Below are positions 8,188 to 16,116 of a stretch of DNA of 64,000 bases, one piece after another; within the stretch, counting starts at the first letter, position 1, and each line of letters begins with the position of its first letter. This stretch comes from Chloroflexota bacterium (GTDB lineage Bacteria; Chloroflexota; Anaerolineae; Aggregatilineales; Phototrophicaceae): NCBI GenBank assembly GCA_026707225.1, contig JAPOXG010000025.1, forward strand, positions 1-64,000. The letters are read 5' to 3'. Position numbers and translations under genes: made by a program. Below the pieces are notes generated by a model. The model was not told the DNA's origin and did no database searches. It saw nothing but the letters and a program-made list of their open reading frames with translations.

Positions 8188-9573
8188 ATGGCGTCTGGTC
8201 AATACGCAAACGTGAGCGGCGTCTATCCGCATCTCGCGCTGAGCGCTGAGCTGGGTCCGCCGCGCACAGAATGCGGCGTCGGCGCCATGATGGCTTGGGC
8301 GGGGAAGCTCTGGCTGGTCACCTATGTCTCGCACAAATCCGCCAGCGGCGTCGGCGCCGGGCTCTACAGCATCAATGAGAAGCTGGAGATGGCGAAACAT
8401 CCCGACAGTTACGTCGGCACCTATACCAACCGCATGGTGCATTGGGAATCCAACCAACTCTTTATCGGACCGCACGTCATCGATGCCGATGGCAAGGTCC
8501 GCACGATCGAAGATCTGCTCGAGGTGCGGCTCTGCTCGACCATGCGACACCTGACTGACCAGGCAAACTGGGTCTATATGCTGGGCATGGAAGGCGAATT
8601 CTATGAGCTGAATGTCCATACGCTGGAGACGCGCTTCTTGGCTGACCTCACCGTCGAGCTCGGCGTGCCTGACCATCAGTACGCGCATTTCAAAGCGGCG
8701 TACAGCAACTTCGGCCGCGTGGTCGTCGCCAATAACAGTTATGACGAGCGCGATTTCAGCGGCGTCGAAGCGGCCGGGCGACTTGCTGAGTGGGACGGCG
8801 AAAGCTGGACCATCATCGAGCGCAACCCCTTCATTGAAGTGAATGGACGCGGGGACTTCGCCGGCACCATCTTCGCCATGGGCTGGGACAAGCGCTCGGC
8901 GATTCTCCGCGTCTACACGGATGCCAATGGCGAATGGAAGCGCTACCGCCTGCCAAAAGCGAGCCACTGCTTCGACCACATGTGGCAAACAGAATGGCCC
9001 CGCATCCGCGAAGTCGATCACGAGCGCTTCATCATGGATTGCCATGGCATGTTCTACGAGCTTTCGACCTGGGCTTACGAGAATCACATCTGGGGCGTCC
9101 GACCGATATCGACTCACCTCTGGGTGCACGGCGATTTCTGCGCCTGGCGCGGCATGCTCGTGCTCGGCGCGGACAATGCCAGCCCGCACAATGGCGCTAA
9201 TCACCTGGCGGGCGAGCCGCAGTCGGGCTTGTATTTCGGCAAGACCGACGATCTGTGGCAATTCGGCAAGCCGGCCGGCTGGGGCGGCGTCTGGTGGGAG
9301 GATGTGGTCGCGGCCGGTGAATCCTCCGACCCCTACCTGATGACCGGCTTCGACAAGAAAGCGCTGCATCTGTGCAACGACGCCGATTCGGCGGCGCGTT
9401 TTGCGTTGGAAGTCGATTTCCTCGGCAATGGCAAGTGGCGAACTTACGACTATTTTGAAGTTCCAGCTGGCGGCTACGTCCATCACGCCTTTCCCGCTGG
9501 CTACAGCGCCCATTGGGTTCGCCTGCGCTGCGAGAATGACAGTGTGGCAACGGCGTATTTCACCTATACTTAA
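8188..9573 (+). CDS. Uncharacterised protein, probable beta-propeller fold
   Basis: I do not recognise this 461-residue family. Repeated short strand patterns rich in aromatic residues and ending in acidic turns (for example RLAEWDGESW, SGLYFGKTDDLW) suggest a beta-propeller, followed by a C-terminal beta-sandwich-like stretch (about 385-461) that could bind carbohydrate. No signal peptide or membrane segment is seen. The ATG has a good AAGGCGAAGGA site. It starts 14 bases after the sulfatase and 35 bases before a PhyH dioxygenase, so it is inside the operon. Many His, Trp and Asp residues might form an active site, but I assign no activity. Confidence 0.75.
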   Translation: MASGQYANVSGVYPHLALSAELGPPRTECGVGAMMAWAGKLWLVTYVSHKSASGVGAGLYSINEKLEMAKHPDSYVGTYTNRMVHWESNQLFIGPHVIDADGKVRTIEDLLEVRLCSTMRHLTDQANWVYMLGMEGEFYELNVHTLETRFLADLTVELGVPDHQYAHFKAAYSNFGRVVVANNSYDERDFSGVEAAGRLAEWDGESWTIIERNPFIEVNGRGDFAGTIFAMGWDKRSAILRVYTDANGEWKRYRLPKASHCFDHMWQTEWPRIREVDHERFIMDCHGMFYELSTWAYENHIWGVRPISTHLWVHGDFCAWRGMLVLGADNASPHNGANHLAGEPQSGLYFGKTDDLWQFGKPAGWGGVWWEDVVAAGESSDPYLMTGFDKKALHLCNDADSAARFALEVDFLGNGKWRTYDYFEVPAGGYVHHAFPAGYSAHWVRLRCENDSVATAYFTYT

Positions 9574-9608
9574 TGAAATCCAATAACAGATGAAGCGAGT
9601 GGAAAACG

Positions 9609-10460
9609 ATGATCAACGGATTTAGCAAACTGACAGAAGATCAGCGTCAGCAATTCCGCAACGAAGGCTATTTGATCGTTCGGAACGCGCTTGACGCCGA
9701 TACAATCAGGCGGCTCATCGAAGCGGGCGACCGACTGATCGCCACCGATGCGCGCGTCAATCGCTACCAGACCAGCGAGTTTTACGATGGCTTCCGCAAT
9801 TGCATTGTGATGGACGATGCCTTTATCCCGCTGCTGACCAACGATGTCACGCTGCCGCTGGTGATTCAACTCCTGGGTTCGAATTTGCAGCTTTCGACCA
9901 GCCATCTCATCTACCGTCATCCGGACCCGCCAGGCACACCCGATACGGTTCGGCGGCCCGGCTGGCATCGCGATGGCGGCCGTACAGAGTTTGATTTGGG
10001 CCCAGACAATTATCCGCGCTTGGGTTTGAAATGCGCCTTCTACTTGACCGACCTAAGCGAGCCAAGTTCCGGCGTCACTATGTTGGCGCCGGGCAGCAAT
10101 CGGCTCACCGAGCGCATTGAGATTGCCGAAGGCAAGACCGATCCAGAAACAGCCATAGAACCCCTGCTCAATCCTGGCGATTGCGTCATCTTCGAGTATC
10201 GCACCTGGCACGCGGGCGCGCCCAATTTCAGCGACATCACTCGCAAATGCGTCATGATCGGCTACTGTTATCGTTGGCTGAAGCCGTTGGACTTTGTCAA
10301 ACAGGAAGCCTCATTTGTGGATAAGCTCAGCGAGATTGAGCGCTACCTGGTCGGCGAAGAGGTCGACGAGACCGTGGAATTCCAGCCGGAGGGCGGCGTT
10401 AACCCGCTCAACGACTGGTGCCAGCAGCATGGGATCGAGCAAGATCGACTTGGTCGGTGA
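9609..10460 (+). CDS. Phytanoyl-CoA dioxygenase (PhyH) family protein
   Basis: Fe(II)/2-oxoglutarate oxygenase of 283 residues with an intact facial triad: His120 and Asp122 in WHRDGG and His201 in WHAGAPN. Arg212 is placed to bind 2-oxoglutarate. Such enzymes hydroxylate C-H bonds and can start cleavage of ethers, alkyl chains or sulfate esters. It belongs to the operon with the sugar importer and sulfatase. The paralogue at 12964-13800 lacks the Asp of this motif. Substrate unknown. Confidence 0.88.
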   Translation: MINGFSKLTEDQRQQFRNEGYLIVRNALDADTIRRLIEAGDRLIATDARVNRYQTSEFYDGFRNCIVMDDAFIPLLTNDVTLPLVIQLLGSNLQLSTSHLIYRHPDPPGTPDTVRRPGWHRDGGRTEFDLGPDNYPRLGLKCAFYLTDLSEPSSGVTMLAPGSNRLTERIEIAEGKTDPETAIEPLLNPGDCVIFEYRTWHAGAPNFSDITRKCVMIGYCYRWLKPLDFVKQEASFVDKLSEIERYLVGEEVDETVEFQPEGGVNPLNDWCQQHGIEQDRLGR

Positions 10461-10484
10461 GCTCATCGGAAATGTCGCTTTTTT

Positions 10485-10570
10485 TGACTCCTCACCCCCC
10501 GGCCCCCTCTCCCACAAGGGGTGCGTGTAGACACTGCGCTACGAGAGGGGGAGACATCTAAGGCGGAGAG
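10485..10570. repeat. C-rich/G-rich inverted repeat between operon genes
   Basis: CCCCCTCTC (10503-10511) pairs with GAGAGGGGG (10543-10551) across a 31-base loop. It is preceded by a C-rich run beginning CTCACCCCCCGG. It resembles a common dispersed intergenic repeat of high-GC environmental bacteria. It sits in the 189-base gap before the FAD oxidoreductase and might act as an attenuator, but no U-tract follows. Confidence 0.55.
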
Positions 10571-10649
10571 TGGGAGCTAGGCTCGCGAGTTTTTTGATAT
10601 TGCTTTCTAGTCTCTACTGAGCCGGAATACCAATAACAGAGAGAGCATC

Positions 10650-12938
10650 ATGAAACAAGACAATCAGATTCCACGAATGTTGAGCGAGCCTTTCTCGCCT
10701 GATGTTCGGCCACCAAAGACCGCGCGCATCGACAGCGACCTGGTCATCGTCGGCGGCGGACTGGCGGGGACCTGCGCCGCCATCACCGCGGCGCGCGCCG
10801 GCATCCAAGTCCTGCTGGTGCAGGATCGCCCGGTCTTGGGCGGCAACGCCAGCAGCGAAGTCCGACTGTGGGCGCTGGGCGCGACCTCGCACATGAACAA
10901 TAACAATCGCTGGGCGCGAGAAGGCGGCGTCATCGACGAAATCCTGGTCGAGAATATGTTTCGCAACAAAGAAGGCAATTCCCTGATCTTCGACACGGTG
11001 CTGCTGGAAAAAGTTGTCAATGAAGACAATATCACGCTCCTGCTTAATACGGCCGCGGTCAGCGTCAGCAAGTCCGACGGCGAGACGATCGAATCGATCA
11101 CCGCCTTCTGCAGCCAAAACTCGACGCAGTATGAATTGTATGCTCCGCTTTTCTGCGATGCATCCGGCGATGGCATCGTCGCGTTTCAGGCGGGCGCGGC
11201 TTTTCGCATGGGCGCCGAATCAAGCGAGGAATTCGGCGAGAAGTTTGCCCCGAGCAAAGAGTACGGCTATCTGTTGGGGCATTCGATTTACTTCTACACC
11301 AAAGACATCGGCGAGCCGGTAAAATTCGTGCCGCCCAGTTACGCGCTGGAAGACATCACGCAGATCCCGCGCTTCCGCAGCTTCAACACCGCCATTGACG
11401 GCTGCCGCCTTTGGTGGATCGAATACGGCGGCCGCCTGGATACCGTGCACGAAACCGAGACTATCAAATGGCAGCTGTGGAAAGTCGTTTACGGCGTCTG
11501 GAACCACATCAAGAACTCGGGCGAATTCCCCGATGCCGAGACGCTGACGCTGGAATTTGTCGGGCAGATCCCGGGCAAGCGCGAGAGCCGGCGCTTTGAA
11601 GGCGACTATATGATGATCCAGCAGGATGTCATCGAGCAGCGGCAGCATTACGACGCCATTTCCTTCGGCGGCTGGTCGATTGATCTGCATCCGGCTGACG
11701 GCGTTTTCAGCGAGCTGCCCGGCTGCGATCAGTGGCATGCCAAGGGCGTTTATCAAGTGCCCTACCGCAGTCAGTACAGTAAGAATATCCGCAATCTATT
11801 CATCACCGGTCGCATCATGAGCGCCTCGCATGTCGCCTTCGGCTCGACGCGGGTGATGCTGACGCTGGCTTGCGCGGCGCAATCGGTCGGCATGGCGGCC
11901 GCGCATTGCGTTCAGCGAGGGCTGCTGCCGCGGAACATTGCCGAACCAGAGAATGTCCTGCTCCTGCAGCGCGACTTGCAGCGGGTCGGCGGCTACATCC
12001 CGCAGTTTCGATTGGATGACGACGCCAACCTCGTCAGGCAGGCGACAGTGACCGCTTCCAGCAAGCTCTGCCTGGAAACGCTGCCGGACGATGGTCCGCG
12101 GATCGCGCTCGAACGCCCCTACGCCCAGATGCTCCCACTGCAGAGGGGCCGCGTCCCGAGCATGACGATCACGGTCGATGCGGCTGAGGCGGCGCAACTT
12201 GAGGTTCAGCTGCGCATCAGCTCGAAACGGGATAATCACACGCCAGATGTCATCATGGGCGCGCTCAACTTCAACTTGCCGGCCGGCGATGATCAAATGA
12301 TCAAGCTGGACTTTGACCAACCGCTTGATGATTCGCGTTACGTCTTCGTCTGCGTCATGGAAAACCCGGCGCTGCGCTTGCATTTGAGCGAGGGGCGCGT
12401 CACCGGGCTGGTCGCGCTGCAATACTGGCGTGACCAAAAGCCATACGACGACATTGGCGTCGAAGCCTTCGAGTTCTGGACGCCCCCGCGCCGACCCAAA
12501 GGTCACAATATCGCGATGAGTTTCGAACCGCCGATAAACGGATTCGATCCGCAGAATGTCTGCAACGGCTTAGCGCGCCCGGTAGCTGAGGTGAACGCCT
12601 GGGTGGCCGACCCCGCTGACGAGGCGCCGACCTTGGATGTCAAATGGGGCGCGCCGCAGAGCATCAGCCGAGTGACGCTGATGTTCGACACCGACTTTGA
12701 CCACGCCATGGAGACGGTGACGCGCGGTCATCCGGAAGACGTCATGCCCTTCGCTGTCAAGCGATATCGGCTGCGAAATGGCGATGGAAGGGTGCTCGCC
12801 GAAGTAACCGACAATCACCAAACTGTGAACCGTTTCGATTTCGCCGAGCCAATCGAGACCGATCGCGTGCAAGTCGAAATATTAGAGAGCCAGGGCGATG
12901 TTCCGGCGTCGCTGTTTGCGCTACAATGTTACGAATAA
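10650..12938 (+). CDS. FAD-dependent oxidoreductase with C-terminal beta-rich domain
   Basis: Protein of 762 residues. The N-terminal half is an FAD_oxidored-type flavoprotein with a dinucleotide motif GGGLAG (35-40) followed by VLGGNASSEVR, typical of the family. A second conserved FAD region, with FITGRIMSASHVAFGSTR, lies near residue 385. Residues from about 460 onward look like one or two beta-sandwich domains, perhaps sugar-binding, an uncommon extension. There is no signal peptide. It lies 25 bases before a PhyH-like gene and probably belongs to the same catabolic locus, oxidising a sugar-derived alcohol or amine. Substrate and electron acceptor unknown. Confidence 0.85.
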   Translation: MKQDNQIPRMLSEPFSPDVRPPKTARIDSDLVIVGGGLAGTCAAITAARAGIQVLLVQDRPVLGGNASSEVRLWALGATSHMNNNNRWAREGGVIDEILVENMFRNKEGNSLIFDTVLLEKVVNEDNITLLLNTAAVSVSKSDGETIESITAFCSQNSTQYELYAPLFCDASGDGIVAFQAGAAFRMGAESSEEFGEKFAPSKEYGYLLGHSIYFYTKDIGEPVKFVPPSYALEDITQIPRFRSFNTAIDGCRLWWIEYGGRLDTVHETETIKWQLWKVVYGVWNHIKNSGEFPDAETLTLEFVGQIPGKRESRRFEGDYMMIQQDVIEQRQHYDAISFGGWSIDLHPADGVFSELPGCDQWHAKGVYQVPYRSQYSKNIRNLFITGRIMSASHVAFGSTRVMLTLACAAQSVGMAAAHCVQRGLLPRNIAEPENVLLLQRDLQRVGGYIPQFRLDDDANLVRQATVTASSKLCLETLPDDGPRIALERPYAQMLPLQRGRVPSMTITVDAAEAAQLEVQLRISSKRDNHTPDVIMGALNFNLPAGDDQMIKLDFDQPLDDSRYVFVCVMENPALRLHLSEGRVTGLVALQYWRDQKPYDDIGVEAFEFWTPPRRPKGHNIAMSFEPPINGFDPQNVCNGLARPVAEVNAWVADPADEAPTLDVKWGAPQSISRVTLMFDTDFDHAMETVTRGHPEDVMPFAVKRYRLRNGDGRVLAEVTDNHQTVNRFDFAEPIETDRVQVEILESQGDVPASLFALQCYE

Positions 12939-12963
12939 TGGAGACAAGTAAGGACGACGTAGA

Positions 12964-13800
12964 ATGCAAGTTTCCGAACGAGAGCGCTATTTCTTTGACC
13001 TCAACGGTTTCCTGCTGCTGAAAGGCGCGCTGACCAAGCAGGAGGTCGGCGATATCAACGCCGCCATCGACGCCCTGCTGCCGATGAAGCGGGGCGAATG
13101 GAAAGGCTATGTGCATGGTCATACCTACGGGGATGACGATGGCCTGAATCTACAGCAAATCTACGAAGGCGGCGAGGCTTTCGAAAAGCTGATCGACCAT
13201 CCATCGTGGATTGAAAAGGTCAAGTTCTTCGTCGGTGGCGCCGACAGCTTCGATTACAATCACGGACCGCTCTTCATTGACGAGTGCTTCGCTAACGTTC
13301 GTGGTCCCGGCGAGGCGATCGGATTGCATTCCGGCGGCCACGAAGGCGCCAAGCGCACCCAGTTCCGCTATTACAACGGACGCTTCCATTGCGGGCAGAT
13401 TAACATCTTGATGGCGCTGACCGACATCGGACCCGGCGACGGCAACACCATGGTCGTGCCAGCCAGCCACAAAGCGCATTTTCCCCATCCCGACGAGGAC
13501 AAACACGGTATGGGCAGGGAGATAGCCTCGGTCGATGATGTAGAAGGCGCCCTCAACATTTATATGGACGCCGGCGATGTCCTTCTTTTTGTCGACGCGC
13601 TCTGCCATGGATCCGCCGAGCGGGTGAATCCCGGCGAGCGGCGCATCATTGTTTTCCGCTACGGTCCGTCATGGGGCAATTTCCGCTTCGGCTACCGCGT
13701 GTCCGACGAACTCGCCGCGCGCCTGACGCCTGAGCGCTTGCAGATCGTGCGTCCCAATCCCCCGCTTATTCCGGGACTTGATCGCAGCCGCTACGCCTGA
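12964..13800 (+). CDS. PhyH-family protein with HxG in place of HxD
   Basis: Protein of 278 residues of the phytanoyl-CoA dioxygenase family. The expected first iron-binding motif reads H122-S-G124-G-H126, so the carboxylate ligand is replaced by Gly. The distal His215 (CHGSAER) and Arg227/228 are present. In known Fe/2-oxoglutarate halogenases the same Asp is replaced by Ala or Gly, leaving room for a halide; other subfamilies with this change may simply use different ligands. It is the last gene of the + strand cluster and its end overlaps the convergent dehydratase gene by 10 bases. Function not assigned. Confidence 0.82.
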   Translation: MQVSERERYFFDLNGFLLLKGALTKQEVGDINAAIDALLPMKRGEWKGYVHGHTYGDDDGLNLQQIYEGGEAFEKLIDHPSWIEKVKFFVGGADSFDYNHGPLFIDECFANVRGPGEAIGLHSGGHEGAKRTQFRYYNGRFHCGQINILMALTDIGPGDGNTMVVPASHKAHFPHPDEDKHGMGREIASVDDVEGALNIYMDAGDVLLFVDALCHGSAERVNPGERRIIVFRYGPSWGNFRFGYRVSDELAARLTPERLQIVRPNPPLIPGLDRSRYA

Positions 13801-14945
13801 AGTTCGCGAATACGCTTTTCGTCCAATTCAACGCCAAGACCAAGGCCTGACGGAATCTCATAATAGCCGGCCTCGCAAATCAGCGGCGATTTGAGCAGCA
13901 GGTTCGCGATTTCAAAGACCGGCGGTTGATACTCCAGCATGTATAGATTTGGGATCGCGGCCGCTGCGTGGATCGTCGCCGCGATGCAGACACCCAAGCC
14001 CACGCTAAGATGGGGCGCCATCTTCACGTTGAAGGCTTCCGCCATCGCCGCAATCTTGATCACTTCCGAGATGCCGGCGCGGCCGACATCGGGCTGTAGA
14101 ATGTCAGCCGCTTTCCGCATCAACCAGGGACGGAATTGATAACGCGTGCGCTCGGTCTCGCCATGAGCGATGGGCACGGCGACGGCGGCCGCCAACTGGG
14201 CATGCGCTTCGACATCCTCCGGGTTGATGGGCGCCTCAAAGAAGCCGACCCCCATGTCAGTCAAAGCATGACCCAGATGCACTGCTTCATCCAGCGCGTA
14301 CACCCAGTGCGCATCGAGCAGTAACGCAGCCTCTTCGCCCAAGGCATCGCGCAAAGCCTTGACACTGTCGGCATCCGCGCGAACGCCATGACCAGCAGCC
14401 AGCTTGAAGGCGTCAAAACCCTTATCCACATATTCCAGCGCGAGCGCAACGCGTGCTTCCGCTGTCGGGCGCGGCAGACCGGAGACATAACAGGGCACCC
14501 GACTGCGGTAGCCGCCGCCCAGCAGCTTGTGCGCCGGTTGGCTCAGCAGCTTCCCGCGAATGTCCCAAAGCGCGGTATCACAAGCGCTGATGGCATCCAG
14601 CATGAATCCGCCGTAATAACCGCGCTCGCGCATCAGATCGTACATGACATTCCATAGCACATTGCCATCGAGTGGGTCCCGTCCCATCAGAACAGGCGCC
14701 AGCAGCTGCTCGATAATCGTGCAAACGACCTCCGGCGCGACCGGCGCCAGCGCCTCGCCCCAGCCGACAGCTCCGTCTTCGGTCATAATCTTGACGAATG
14801 CCGTCTCGAAATAAGCCGAGTACAGAGCGCGATAAGGCGGGCGGGTGAAGTAGGCTGCCGGATCAGAGACGTCGGGGATGCCGCCCAAATACGCCTCGTC
14901 TCGTTTGATGCGCAAGGGAATCGCCTCGACCTTGATGATGCTCAT
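13791..14945 (-). CDS. Mandelate racemase/muconate lactonizing family protein (probable sugar-acid dehydratase)
   Basis: Enolase-superfamily enzyme of 384 residues. The barrel shows Lys181 (FKLAAG), metal ligands Asp211 (LLDAHW), Glu237 (FFEAPI) and Glu263 (AHGE), and an Asp286/His312 pair (QPDVGRAG, MAPHLS) as in the mandelate racemase subgroup. The second Lys of the usual KxK is Ala here, which fits a dehydratase better than a racemase. The ATG has a GGAGG site 8 bases upstream. It is divergent from a DapA-family aldolase; together they could turn an aldonate into a 2-keto-3-deoxy acid and then cleave it. The sugar acid is not known. Confidence 0.87.
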   Translation of the reverse strand: MSIIKVEAIPLRIKRDEAYLGGIPDVSDPAAYFTRPPYRALYSAYFETAFVKIMTEDGAVGWGEALAPVAPEVVCTIIEQLLAPVLMGRDPLDGNVLWNVMYDLMRERGYYGGFMLDAISACDTALWDIRGKLLSQPAHKLLGGGYRSRVPCYVSGLPRPTAEARVALALEYVDKGFDAFKLAAGHGVRADADSVKALRDALGEEAALLLDAHWVYALDEAVHLGHALTDMGVGFFEAPINPEDVEAHAQLAAAVAVPIAHGETERTRYQFRPWLMRKAADILQPDVGRAGISEVIKIAAMAEAFNVKMAPHLSVGLGVCIAATIHAAAAIPNLYMLEYQPPVFEIANLLLKSPLICEAGYYEIPSGLGLGVELDEKRIRELQA

Positions 14946-15002
14946 AAATCACAGCCTCCGATGCAGGAGCATGAATCCGTTGTGGTTGAAACAAATAAAC
15001 TT

Positions 15003-15167
15003 TACCACCGAGTACACCGAGTTCAATTGAGGACACAGAGACCTTGGTATTTTGTTGACCGATTGACAGCATTTGACGCCGTCAGAAAGCTCGAGATGTC
15101 GCTGCTGCCTTACTAGCTTATACAGATTTTCTCTCTGTTCTCTTCTTTCCCGGTGTCCTCGGTGGTA
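15003..15167. repeat. 165-bp element with 17-bp terminal inverted repeats (copy A)
   Basis: The left end TACCACCGAGTACACCG (15003-15019) matches the complement of the right end (15151-15167) at 16 of 17 positions. The inside carries CACAGAG and a TATACAGATTTTCT stretch that are both found again, inverted, at 23849-24036. It has no coding capacity and fills most of the gap between the divergent dehydratase and aldolase genes. It looks like a MITE or palindromic intergenic unit. Confidence 0.75.
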
Positions 15168-15205
15168 CAACTAGATGGCTTGGAAAAGAGTAGGAGGCGG
15201 AATTC

Positions 15206-16111
15206 GTGTTAGCCGGCATTTATCAGATTTTGCAGACGCCCTTTGACGACGACGGCGCGATCGATTGGAAGAGTTTCGCGAATCAGATCGAATACTGCCT
15301 GGCGGCCGGCGTACAGGGTTTGGTCGCGCCAGCTCTGGCCAGCGAATTCTTCACGCTGAGCGATGCTGAAAGGCGGGCAGTGGTCGAATTCGCCGGCGAC
15401 GCCATTGCCGGACGCGTCCCTTTCATTGTCGGCGCGCAAGGGCTAAACCGGCGGATCGCGCTCGAATTCGCCGAGCATGCCTGCAATCATGACGCTGCGG
15501 CGCTTATGGCGATGCCACCCTACTTGCGCAAAGCGTCGAAAGCGGGCCTGCGGGAATATTACCGGGCGCTGGCGCAATTCGACCGCCCGCTGATCATTCA
15601 GAACGCGCCCGCGCCCATTGGTACACCTCTGACGCCCCGCGAGCTGGTTGATCTGCTTGCGATTGAAGACAATATCCTCTACATCAAAGAAGAGACCAAC
15701 CCGATTCTGCAGCACATCAATGAGATTTTGGCGCTGGACACGGGCAATTGCGCTGGCGTATTCGGTGGCGCCAACGGCGCCTATCTCATTGATGAACTCA
15801 AACGCGGCGCTTGCGGCAATATGCCGGCCGGCGGACTGGTGGACGCGCAAGTTAAAATCTACAACTTGTATCGCGCGGGGGATATCGCTGAAGCCGAGCG
15901 CATCAGCTACAGCCTGCTCCCGCTGCTGAATTACGCGACCGTGTATGGCGTATCTTTCCACAAGTTTGTGATGTGGCGGCGCGGGGTCCTGAAATCGCCC
16001 TTTGCGCGCGACCCGCAAAAGATCAGCCTGAACGCCGACGATAGGCGCGCGATCGAAGCGCTTTGGCCGCTCATTGCCGAATACACGATTGCCGAATACC
16101 CGTTCGTATAA
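15206..16111 (+). CDS. DapA-family (DHDPS/NAL) aldolase or dehydratase
   Basis: Class I lyase of the dihydrodipicolinate synthase/N-acetylneuraminate lyase family, 301 residues, TIM barrel. The Schiff-base Lys161 is in LYIKEET. The usual active-site Tyr of the YNxP motif is replaced: the segment reads IIQNAPAP, with Gln132 at that place. That makes true DapA activity doubtful and fits a 2-keto-3-deoxy acid aldolase or a variant enzyme. The GTG start has a strong GGAGGCGG site. The end lies 5 bases from the convergent sulfatase. It is probably the partner of the divergent sugar-acid dehydratase. Confidence 0.85.
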   Translation: MLAGIYQILQTPFDDDGAIDWKSFANQIEYCLAAGVQGLVAPALASEFFTLSDAERRAVVEFAGDAIAGRVPFIVGAQGLNRRIALEFAEHACNHDAAALMAMPPYLRKASKAGLREYYRALAQFDRPLIIQNAPAPIGTPLTPRELVDLLAIEDNILYIKEETNPILQHINEILALDTGNCAGVFGGANGAYLIDELKRGACGNMPAGGLVDAQVKIYNLYRAGDIAEAERISYSLLPLLNYATVYGVSFHKFVMWRRGVLKSPFARDPQKISLNADDRRAIEALWPLIAEYTIAEYPFV

Positions 16112-16116
16112 CTGCG

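Noticed and set aside
8170..9513. 447-codon - strand frame opposite the propeller-like protein
   Set aside because: The + strand frame has a strong ribosome site and operon spacing; the - strand frame shows only shadow-type composition.
15003..15167. Possible CRISPR or tRNA-like structure in the inverted-repeat element
   Set aside because: There are no regularly spaced repeats and no cloverleaf; the signal is a single pair of terminal inverted repeats.
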